DNA from: Niastella caeni
GTDB lineage: Bacteria > Bacteroidota > Bacteroidia > Chitinophagales > Chitinophagaceae
Length of the DNA: 64,000 bases
Direction: 5' to 3'
NCBI RefSeq assembly: GCF_004834005.1
Contig: NZ_STFF01000007.1
Span: forward strand, 124,001-188,000
The notes beneath the pieces are model-generated. The model saw only the letters and a program-made list of their open reading frames with translations, had not been told where the DNA came from and did no database searches. How positions within the stretch are numbered: the first letter of the stretch is position 1; every line of letters begins with the position of its first letter. Made by a program: the position numbers and the translations under genes. Shown here one piece after another: positions 32,404 through 39,940 of the stretch.

Positions 32404-33750
32404 TCACCACAGCGGTTTTGCCTGGTAATAATCCAGGATCTTTGTACGCAGTACATAATTATAACGGGCAATAATGAGGTTTACATTAGCCCGATCGAGG
32501 TTGTTTTTGGCAATGAGATAGTCTACCGAAGTGGAAGCGCCGGCATTAAAGCGTACCTCTGCCGCCCGAAATGATTCTGCGTATGCAGCAACCTGTTCCA
32601 CCAGGGCCTGGTACCTGTTCTTCGAGGCCCCCATATTAAAATAATCCTGTTCTATATTCTGTTTTAACTGTATTTGACGGGTTTGTTCGGTGTAGGTAGC
32701 ATTTTTGAGGTCAATTTTGGCCAGGGCTACCTGGTTGCGATTTCGAAAGTTATTGAATATGGGAATGCTGATGCCAATGCCTACATACGTGCGGTAGTTA
32801 TTACTTAACTGATCGTAATAACCAATTTTCTGTGCCGCCGAATCGCGTGCGGTACTGGAATAAGGGGTATAAAAACCGGTTCCCAGGCCAACCAGGGGAA
32901 ATAGGTTGCCGCGTGCTGCCTGCACCGCTTTTTCTGCGCTTTTTGTACGCAGATCGGCGGCTTTTATAGTTGCCAGTTGTTGCAACGCAATATTGAAAAT
33001 ACTATCGGGGGTATTTGCATAATTCATTTCTACCTGGTCGGCGCGCAACCGCTCAACCTGTAATTCTTTGTTATAGGGAATATTCATCAACTGCGACAAG
33101 GCAAGGCGTGCGGCATCCAGGTCGTTCTGGCTGTTAATGATGCTTAATTTATTATCTGCTAATTGCCCTTTCATATCCGAAAGGTCGGATGGTTTTATTG
33201 CGCCTTCCTTGTTCATGAGTTCCAGCCGTTCAACCTGTTTTTGCGTAACCTCCGCCTGTTTTTGTGCCTGCTGCAACAAATCGGTATTGGTTAGAATTTG
33301 CAGATAGGCCAGCATTACATTCAGCATCAACTGATCTCTACTCTGCTGTAATTCCATTTTACTGGCTTCATAAGCATACTGACTGCTTTTCAAATTATTC
33401 AACAGCCGTAAACCGTTAAACAGGGTTATATTTCCTGATAGCGTATAACTGCCCGAGGTGTTTTGCTGGTTCACATAACTGTTGGTGCTAAGGTCAATGC
33501 TACGGCCCTGGTTAAGCGTATGGTCAATATTACCGCTGACACTGGGCAGCAGGTTTGCCTTTGATTGCCGCCAGTTAACTGCGGCCCGTTCCATACTAAG
33601 GCCGCTTTGCTTAACATCGAGGTTATTATTAATAGCCGTTTGCACACATTCCTGCAACGATAATGGACGGCCGGTAATACTTTGCGACCAGCCATCCATG
33701 TACGTGATCAGGGCTATACTGAATATTATGAATGTTTTGATAAATCCCAT
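32404..33750 (-). CDS. TolC-family outer-membrane efflux protein
   Basis: A 448-residue protein with a signal peptide (about 1-22, GWSQ). Two TolC-type OEP repeats are seen: 'LSLQECVQTAINNNLDVKQSGLSMERAAVNWRQSKANLLPSVSG' followed by coiled-coil helices, then 'AARGNLFPLVGLG' and the second helical half ending 'VDYLIAKNNLDRANVNLIIARYNYVLRTKILDYYQ'. It would form the trimeric outer-membrane duct for the adaptor and permeases of this locus. It is transcribed after the second ATPase gene (137 bp spacer filled with family A repeat) and ends at a terminator shared with tRNA-Gly. Confidence 0.92.
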   Translation of the reverse strand: MGFIKTFIIFSIALITYMDGWSQSITGRPLSLQECVQTAINNNLDVKQSGLSMERAAVNWRQSKANLLPSVSGNIDHTLNQGRSIDLSTNSYVNQQNTSGSYTLSGNITLFNGLRLLNNLKSSQYAYEASKMELQQSRDQLMLNVMLAYLQILTNTDLLQQAQKQAEVTQKQVERLELMNKEGAIKPSDLSDMKGQLADNKLSIINSQNDLDAARLALSQLMNIPYNKELQVERLRADQVEMNYANTPDSIFNIALQQLATIKAADLRTKSAEKAVQAARGNLFPLVGLGTGFYTPYSSTARDSAAQKIGYYDQLSNNYRTYVGIGISIPIFNNFRNRNQVALAKIDLKNATYTEQTRQIQLKQNIEQDYFNMGASKNRYQALVEQVAAYAESFRAAEVRFNAGASTSVDYLIAKNNLDRANVNLIIARYNYVLRTKILDYYQAKPLW

Positions 33751-33774
33751 TTCTTCTTGTTTTTTATATGTAGG

Positions 33775-33868
33775 CTGCTAGCTCCACGCTACAAGCTGCA
33801 AGCCAATCCAGTTTTCATTATGTGTTTTTGTGTTTTGCTTGTAGCTTATGGCTTAAAGCTTGTGGCTG
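33775..33868. repeat. Family A repeat, direct and inverted halves
   Basis: GCTCCACGCTACAAGCTGC with AAGCC, then the complementary TTTTGCTTGTAGCTTATGGC and TTAAAGCTTGTGG. The two halves could form a hairpin within the ATPase-TolC transcript. Confidence 0.6.
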
Positions 33869-33887
33869 CCTTCCATTAGCACATCAG

Positions 33888-34553
33888 CTAATTGTTCTCA
33901 ATCCGTCCATCCAGTAAATTGATGATATGCGTGCCATAGGCCGCATTCTTTTCTGAATGGGTAACCTGTATAATGGTTACGCCTTCTTTATTCAGTTGTT
34001 TGAACAGGTCCATGATCTCTTCCCCTTGTTTTGAATTAAGGTTACCGGTTGGTTCATCGGCCAGTAATAATTTTGGTTTGGCGATCAGGGCGCGGGCAAT
34101 GCCAACCAGTTGTTGTTGTCCGCCCGACAGTTGGGTAGGGAAGAGGTCTTTTTTGCCTACAATATTGAACCGGTCGATCATATCGGCCACCATCGCTTTG
34201 CGTTCAGCAGTTTTGATGTTCTGATAAATAAGCGGGGTTTCAATATTCTCGTATACCGTTAATTCATCGATGAGGTGATAAGCCTGAAATACGAAGCCAA
34301 TATGTTGTTTATATATTTGCGACCGTTGTTTTTCTTTCAGGGTATGCACGCTGTGGTTCATAAAAAAATATTCACCTTCAGAAGCATCGTCGAGCATGCC
34401 CAGGATGTGCAGCAAGGTTGATTTCCCTGAACCGGAGGGGCCCATTATGGAAATAAATTCTCCTTCCCTGATCGTTATATTAACGTCTTTTAAGATGAAT
34501 GTTGGTTTACCGCCTACCTGGTACCATTTTGAAATGTGCTTCAGTTCGATCAT
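33888..34553 (-). CDS. ABC transporter ATP-binding protein, MacB/LolD class (second copy)
   Basis: 221 residues. Walker A GPSGSGKST at 38-46, Q-loop 'VFQAYHLIDELTVYENIETPL', signature LSGGQQQ, Walker B 'KLLLADEPTGNLNS' and H-loop 'QVTHSEKNA'. The residue after the LSGGQQQ signature is Leu (LVGIARAL) where most MacB/LolD proteins have Arg (RVAIARAL). The neighbouring paralogue (49778-50455) keeps the Arg. It should energise the FtsX-type permeases encoded just upstream. It starts a separate segment: the 321-bp upstream gap carries the conserved regulatory element at 34725-34752. Confidence 0.93.
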   Translation of the reverse strand: MIELKHISKWYQVGGKPTFILKDVNITIREGEFISIMGPSGSGKSTLLHILGMLDDASEGEYFFMNHSVHTLKEKQRSQIYKQHIGFVFQAYHLIDELTVYENIETPLIYQNIKTAERKAMVADMIDRFNIVGKKDLFPTQLSGGQQQLVGIARALIAKPKLLLADEPTGNLNSKQGEEIMDLFKQLNKEGVTIIQVTHSEKNAAYGTHIINLLDGRIENN

Positions 34554-34874
34554 TGTATTTATTTATAGTTTCTGGTTTATAGTTTATTGTTGCTGGTCAT
34601 TTGTAAACAGTTACCGGTTACCGGTTTCCGCATTCAGCGTTAAGCTTTCCCAATGCATGCCAGTTTATAGATGCATGATTTGCAAGATACTATAAGGGAA
34701 TTGCATATGATTGAGTTCGTTTCCGATACAAGCAGTGTACGGTTTTGATACAATCCGGCTAGTAGTTAGTAGTAAATGGCTAGTAGGGTTTCTATGCCTC
34801 ACTCACTAAATTTATTTCACCTTGCCAATTTCCAGGATGTATCCCCACTAGCTACTCGCCACTAGCTACTCGCT
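34554..34874. other. Internal regulatory gap of the efflux locus
   Basis: About 321 bp between the last permease and the second ATPase. It contains TGGTTTATAGTTTATTG words, GTTACCGGTTACCGG words, a minus-strand TGGCAT motif (34657-34662), the 28-nt conserved element (34725-34752) and a family C repeat (34755-34876). Confidence 0.65.
34725..34752 (-). promoter_or_regulatory. Conserved 28-nt element, candidate activator site (copy 1)
   Basis: Core GTGTACGGTTTTGATACA preceded by GATACAAGCA. Matches the element at 52019-52046 at 24 of 28 positions. It contains TACA-N5-TGTA dyad symmetry and a third TACA half-site. It lies 171 bp upstream of the second ATPase gene. Confidence 0.6.
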
Positions 34875-34876
34875 TT
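34755..34876. repeat. Repeat family C
   Basis: GGCTAGTAGTTAGTAGTAAA at the left, a core with TTATTTCACCTTGCCAATTT, and CCCCACTAGCTACTCGCCAC at the right. Ends just at the stop of the permease gene. Confidence 0.7.
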
Positions 34877-37301
34877 ATTCAGTACGCAAACTTTTTATCG
34901 GGTTCATGATGGCTGCTTTGATAGTTTGAAAGCTTACAGTAACAATGGCGATCAGGGCTGCCAGGCCACCAGCCATTAAAAACACCCACCAACTGATATT
35001 GGTGCGGTAGGCAAAGTCCTGCAGCCAACTGTGCATTGCCCACCAGGCAAGGGGGAATGCAATAACGGCCGCTACGATCACCAGTTTCAAAAAATCCTTC
35101 GATAACATAGCGGTGATATTACTAACGGTAGCGCCCAGTACTTTTCTTATTCCGATCTCCTTGGTGCGTTGTTCGGCGGCATAGGCTGCAAGCCCAAATA
35201 AACCAAGGCATGCGATCAAAATGGCCAGAGCTGAAAAGGAGATGGCAATTACACCCATGCGTTGTTCGGTGTGGTAAATACTATCGAAGTCTTCATCCAT
35301 GAAGGTGTAGTTAAATGGCTCACCTGGCACTATCGCCTTGTATTTTTTTTCGATCTGCACTACCAGACTTTTGATATCGGTACTGTGTATCCGCATAGCG
35401 ATATTGCCCGGGTTGTTGCCCAGCATCATCGACAGGGGCGTTACCTGTTGCCGCAAGCTGCTGAAATTAAAATCCTTTACAATGCCTACAATATGCAGGG
35501 TAGAGACATTTCTGGGATTGTTAAGATCGCGGATGTAATACAAGTTCTTACCGATAGGGTCGCTGAAACCATACATTTTCGCAGCGGCTTCGTTGATAAT
35601 GATGCCGGAAGAATCTGTCGGGAACTTCGCAGAAAAATTCCGCCCCGCCACCAGTTCCATCCCCAACGTAGGGATGTATTGATCGTCTACATCCCAGGTC
35701 TGCATCGATACGGCCTTTTTCTGATCAAGCGTTGGGTCGGCAAACACCGGGTTATCGTTTCGCCAACCGTTGGTGGGTAAGTAGTCGGCTATCGTGGCAT
35801 TTTCAATTCCGGGTAATTTTACTATTTCTTCCCTAAAAGTTTTTGCTTTGCCGCCAAGTGGATTGGTGTTATGGATCACCAGCACCTGCTCGCGGTTAAA
35901 TCCCGGTTTGTGCGATTGAATATAATGCAATTGTTTATAAATAACGATAGTTCCAATTATAAGAATGATGGAAGTCGCAAACTGGAACACGACGAGTCCG
36001 CTACGTAACCAGCTTGTTTTTAAGCCAGCGGCCAGTTTGCCTTTAATGACCTGTATGGGCTTGAAGGATGACAGGTAAAAGGCAGGATAACTGCCGGCCA
36101 GCAAACCGGTAGCAATAACCAGCAATAGCAGCATGGGCAACAGCCAGGGATTGGCAAGGATATTTAATTTGATGTCTTTTGCCGCCAGTTGGTTGAAGTA
36201 AGGAAGCAGGGTCCACACCAGTACCAAAGCAAGCACCAGCGCCATACAACTGAGGAGAATGCTTTCGGTGAGAAATTGTTTTACCAGGTTGGCTTTTAAG
36301 GAACCTAATACTTTTCGAACACCAACCTCGCGTGCCCGGTTAGCTGAACGCGCGGTTGACAGGTTCATGAAATTCACGCAGGCAATTAGCAGAATGAAAA
36401 AGGCGATGGCCGAAAATATATATACATACTGGATGTTGCTGTTGGGAGCCAATTCGGCCTCTTTATCAGAATACAAATGGATACTGGTGAGCGGGGTTAA
36501 ATAATGTTTTTCGTAGTTCCCGCTTTTTTTGAACTCGTCGAGATTGATAGACATAAATTGCATTACCTGCGGACCCACATATTTTTCCACCAGGGCATCA
36601 AATTGCGCTTCCAATAGTTTAGGATCGGCGCCTTTCTTTAATACGATATAGGTGTTGAAGTTGTTGCTTAACCAGTTGTTGTTCCGGCTTTCTGCCCGGG
36701 TCGACAATGAGACAAAGAAATCGAAATTAAAATGCGATTGGGCAGGAATATCTTTTATAACACCGGTGATGGTATAATGGTCGCGGTTATTAATGAGGAT
36801 GCTCCGGCCCGCTGCCTGAGTGGTATTGAAATATTTACGCGCTGTTGTTTCCGTAACCACCAAACTGTTGGGTTCGCGTAAAGCTGTTTGGGGGTTACCG
36901 TCGAGCATGGGCAGGGTAAATACATCGAACAGGGTAGAATCGGCATAGACCACATTTTCTTCCTGAACATTTTCATTGCCTTTTTTTAAGAGCAACCCAC
37001 CCGCTTTCCGGAACCGGACATACTGTTCTACCTGTGGAAAATCTTTTTTCAACGTTGGGCCCATTGGGTCAGTAGAGGTGGCCAGCAAAAAATGATTGCC
37101 GCCGAATTTTATATCTCCATCCACGCGGTAAATGCGATCGGCTTTTTTGTTATAACGGTCATAACTAAGCTCATCCAGCACAAACAGCATAATGAGCAAA
37201 CAGGTGGCAAGGCCAATGGCCAGTCCGGTTATATTGATAGCCGAAAACCCTTTGCTTTTCCAAAGGTTGCGGAAGGCGATCTTTAAATAATTTTTCAGCA
37301 T
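34875..37301 (-). CDS. MacB/FtsX-type ABC permease, paralogue 1 (promoter-distal)
   Basis: 808 residues. Layout: helix about 21-43, periplasmic MacB_PCD-type domain about 45-285, FtsX three-helix block about 290-405 ('FMNLSTARSANRAREVGVRKVLGS'), a fifth helix near 430, a second periplasmic domain, and a second FtsX block about 680-800 ('AEQRTKEIGIRKVLGATVSNI'). It ends NPIKSLRTE. The duplicated architecture means one chain could supply both halves of a transporter. Likely a mechanotransmission or efflux permease of the inner membrane working with the two ATPases and the adaptor of this locus. Substrate unknown. Confidence 0.92.
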   Translation of the reverse strand: MLKNYLKIAFRNLWKSKGFSAINITGLAIGLATCLLIMLFVLDELSYDRYNKKADRIYRVDGDIKFGGNHFLLATSTDPMGPTLKKDFPQVEQYVRFRKAGGLLLKKGNENVQEENVVYADSTLFDVFTLPMLDGNPQTALREPNSLVVTETTARKYFNTTQAAGRSILINNRDHYTITGVIKDIPAQSHFNFDFFVSLSTRAESRNNNWLSNNFNTYIVLKKGADPKLLEAQFDALVEKYVGPQVMQFMSINLDEFKKSGNYEKHYLTPLTSIHLYSDKEAELAPNSNIQYVYIFSAIAFFILLIACVNFMNLSTARSANRAREVGVRKVLGSLKANLVKQFLTESILLSCMALVLALVLVWTLLPYFNQLAAKDIKLNILANPWLLPMLLLLVIATGLLAGSYPAFYLSSFKPIQVIKGKLAAGLKTSWLRSGLVVFQFATSIILIIGTIVIYKQLHYIQSHKPGFNREQVLVIHNTNPLGGKAKTFREEIVKLPGIENATIADYLPTNGWRNDNPVFADPTLDQKKAVSMQTWDVDDQYIPTLGMELVAGRNFSAKFPTDSSGIIINEAAAKMYGFSDPIGKNLYYIRDLNNPRNVSTLHIVGIVKDFNFSSLRQQVTPLSMMLGNNPGNIAMRIHSTDIKSLVVQIEKKYKAIVPGEPFNYTFMDEDFDSIYHTEQRMGVIAISFSALAILIACLGLFGLAAYAAEQRTKEIGIRKVLGATVSNITAMLSKDFLKLVIVAAVIAFPLAWWAMHSWLQDFAYRTNISWWVFLMAGGLAALIAIVTVSFQTIKAAIMNPIKSLRTE

Positions 37302-37321
37302 GGTATAAGTTTCTTAAGTTT

Positions 37322-37388
37322 TTGATATTTCACCTTGTCAATTTCCAGGATGTATCCCTACTAGCTACTCGCTACTTACTACTCGCTT
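37322..37388. repeat. Repeat family C, truncated copy
   Basis: Carries only the right part: TTTCACCTTGTCAATTTCC, AGGATGTATCCCTACTAGC and TACTCGCTACTTACTACTCGC. Located between permease paralogues 1 and 2. Confidence 0.65.
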
Positions 37389-39766
37389 TATTCGGTACGC
37401 AAACTTTTTACGGGGTTCGCAACCGCTGCCCTGAAGGCCTGAAAGCTGATGGTAATTATGGCAATCAGCAAAGCCATAATGCCGGCGGTAACAAATATCC
37501 ACCAGCTGATAGGTGTCCTGTATGCAAAATCTGCTAACCACTTGTGCATAAAATACCAGGCAACCGGAACGGCAATAAAGAAGGAAATGATCACCAGTTT
37601 TAAAAATTCTTTCGATAATAAGTTGATGATGTTGGATACCGATGCGCCCATCACTTTGCGGATACCTATTTCCCGGGTACGTTGTATGGTGCTGTATGAT
37701 GCCAGTCCCAGCAAACCCAAACAGGAAATAAAGATGGCCAGGATGGCAAAGTTCAGGAACAGTTTGCCAAAGCGTTCTTCAGCCCGGTATTGCCGGTCGA
37801 AGAACTCATCGAGGAAATAATAGCTGAAAGGTCGATTAGGTATGATCGTTTTGAATTGTTTTTCGATAGCAGCAATGGTGTTTTTTATATTCGACGGATT
37901 CACCTTTACCGATACCAAACCAAACCGGTCCCATTCCATGCGCATGGTCAGTGGTTTTATGGGCTGCTGCAACGAATGATAGTGAAAATCCTTCATTACA
38001 CCGATGATCTTTCCTTCGCGGCCCCATTGTTTGAAACGTTTGCCGATAGCCTGTTCGGGTGAAGGATACCCCAGTATCTTCACAGCCGCTTCATTAAGGA
38101 TTATGGCCTGGTTGCTGTCTGTTTTATATTCCCGGGAGAAAGGCCTGCCCGCAGCCATTTGTATGTTGTAGAGTGGAATGTAATCGAAATCCACAAAATA
38201 CAAATCGAGGTTGGCGATCTGCAGGTCGCCTTTTATATTTTCTATTTCAGAATAGGCGCCCGCGTGACCACCGCCTGGTACGCTGGCTGATAAAGATGTT
38301 GCCTTAACGTTTGGTAAGCGGGATATCGCCTGTACAAATGCTCCGCTGTTTTTTTCACGTTCCGTATCCACTACCATTACCTGGTCTTTATTAAAACCCA
38401 GTTGCTGGTTACGCATATAGCGCATTTGCGAATACACGATAATTGTTCCGATAATTAATGCAGTAGAAATGGCAAATTGCGAAATAACAAGTGTCTTGCG
38501 TAAAAGCCCTCCCCGCGATCCGGTTGCAAAACGGCCTTTTAACACCTCAATCGGTTTAAAAGAGGATAAAACAAACGCCGGGTAAATGCCCGCCAGCAAA
38601 CCAATAACAATAGCGGCCCCGAATACCGGTAAAAGTAATTGGCCATTTTCAAGTATTCCCTGACTAACGATTTTGCCGGCGAGTTCGTTAAAGGAGGGAA
38701 GTAGCAAAGCCGTTAGACCGATTGTAAGCAGGAATGCAATAAGGCAGATCACTAATGATTCGCCGATGAACTGCCGGGCCAGTTGTGCTTTTATTGCCCC
38801 TGCAACTTTCCGTATGCCTACTTCCTTGGCCCGTTCCGATGCTCTTGCGGTGGTGAGGTTTATAAAATTGATGCAGGCAATAACAAGAATAAATATAGCA
38901 ATAATGGAAAAGATATATACATTCATCAGGTTGCCTTTTGAACTTTCCCGGTCTGATCGCAGGTAAACATCTTTCAGTTGTTCTAAAAACAACGTGGGGT
39001 ACATCTGGATCTTATTCATTTCTTTACCATTCCACTTTTCCAGGAAGGCGGGAAACTTCTTTTGTAATGCAATGGCGTTGGTTCCGGGTTTAAGCAGTAG
39101 AAATGAATAAGGACCATAGTCACCCCATTGATCGTCAAGTCCCTGTGCCCATTTTAATGTGATGGTGCTCATCGATAGCACTACCTGGCTTTTTATCAGG
39201 GTATTTTCCGGCATGTCTTGCATAACACCGGTAACGGTTGCCGGCAACCCATCTGAGGTGATCAAAATGGTTTGACCCATGGGGTCGGCTTTGCCAAAGT
39301 ATTTTTTGGCAGCAGTTTCCGATAATACTACGGTAAAGGGCTGCATTAATGCCGTGCGTGCATCGCCCTTGAGCAACCGGAAGCCAAAAATGTTAAAGAA
39401 CGCGGAATCGGCCCATACAACGCCTTCTTCGTTGAATTTGATATCGCCTTTTCTAAACAACAAATTGTCAAAATGCACCCGCGTAAAGGCTTCTACCTCG
39501 GGAAAATCAAGCTGTACATGCGGCCCAACTGCCCAGGCCGGGCCATTGGATTTGAGCACTTCCGTAGGTGTTTTTATATCTGCCACCACCCTGTATATGC
39601 GATCTGCTTTGGGATGAAAGCTATCATAGCTCAATTCAAATCGTACATACAGGAAGATCAGGAAGCAAGCCGTCATACCTACGGTTAACCCCATAATATT
39701 GATAAAGGAGAAAACCCGGTGGCGCCAAAGATTTCTGAAAGCGATCTTGAAATAGTTCCTGAGCAT
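37388..39766 (-). CDS. MacB/FtsX-type ABC permease, paralogue 2
   Basis: 792 residues with the same double TM-PCD-FtsX layout. First FtsX block at about 285-400 ('FINLTTARASERAKEVGIRKVAGA'), second at about 660-785 ('STIQRTREIGIRKVMGASVSNI'); ends NPVKSLRTE. The first periplasmic domain differs strongly from paralogue 1 ('YVRFELSYDSFHPKADRIYRVVADIKTPTEVLKSNG'), so the array is not a recent identical duplication. 86 bp separate it from paralogue 1. Substrate unknown. Confidence 0.92.
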   Translation of the reverse strand: MLRNYFKIAFRNLWRHRVFSFINIMGLTVGMTACFLIFLYVRFELSYDSFHPKADRIYRVVADIKTPTEVLKSNGPAWAVGPHVQLDFPEVEAFTRVHFDNLLFRKGDIKFNEEGVVWADSAFFNIFGFRLLKGDARTALMQPFTVVLSETAAKKYFGKADPMGQTILITSDGLPATVTGVMQDMPENTLIKSQVVLSMSTITLKWAQGLDDQWGDYGPYSFLLLKPGTNAIALQKKFPAFLEKWNGKEMNKIQMYPTLFLEQLKDVYLRSDRESSKGNLMNVYIFSIIAIFILVIACINFINLTTARASERAKEVGIRKVAGAIKAQLARQFIGESLVICLIAFLLTIGLTALLLPSFNELAGKIVSQGILENGQLLLPVFGAAIVIGLLAGIYPAFVLSSFKPIEVLKGRFATGSRGGLLRKTLVISQFAISTALIIGTIIVYSQMRYMRNQQLGFNKDQVMVVDTEREKNSGAFVQAISRLPNVKATSLSASVPGGGHAGAYSEIENIKGDLQIANLDLYFVDFDYIPLYNIQMAAGRPFSREYKTDSNQAIILNEAAVKILGYPSPEQAIGKRFKQWGREGKIIGVMKDFHYHSLQQPIKPLTMRMEWDRFGLVSVKVNPSNIKNTIAAIEKQFKTIIPNRPFSYYFLDEFFDRQYRAEERFGKLFLNFAILAIFISCLGLLGLASYSTIQRTREIGIRKVMGASVSNIINLLSKEFLKLVIISFFIAVPVAWYFMHKWLADFAYRTPISWWIFVTAGIMALLIAIITISFQAFRAAVANPVKSLRTE

Positions 39767-39825
39767 ATAGAAAGTTCTTTAGTTTTGAGTTCTTAGTTCT
39801 GATCGTGAATGGTCAATGGTCAATA

Positions 39826-39940
39826 AGCTAGTAGCTAGTGGTAATTGGCTAGTAGGGCTTCTTTGCATCACTCGCTATATTTATTTTGCCTTCCCAATTT
39901 TCAGGTTGTATTCCCTACTAGCTACTCGCTACTCGCTTTA
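39826..39940. repeat. Repeat family C
   Basis: AGCTAGTAGCTAGTGGTAAT, GGCTAGTAGGGCTTC, a core with TTTGCCTTCCCAATTTTCAG, then CCCTACTAGCTACTCGCTAC. It fills the 171-bp gap between permease paralogues 2 and 3, after a GTGAATGGTCAATGG word (39804-39825). Confidence 0.7.

Noticed and set aside
32222..32410. 62-codon minus-strand frame containing AEDGTRTR
   Set aside because: It is the antisense of the tRNA-Gly region; this peptide is a well-known artefact of translating tRNA genes backwards.
34630..34662. Complete -24/-12 sigma-54 promoter in front of the second ATPase
   Set aside because: TGGCA is present but no TTGC occurs at the required spacing, here or at the matching place near 51950, so only the conserved TGGCAT geometry is reported.
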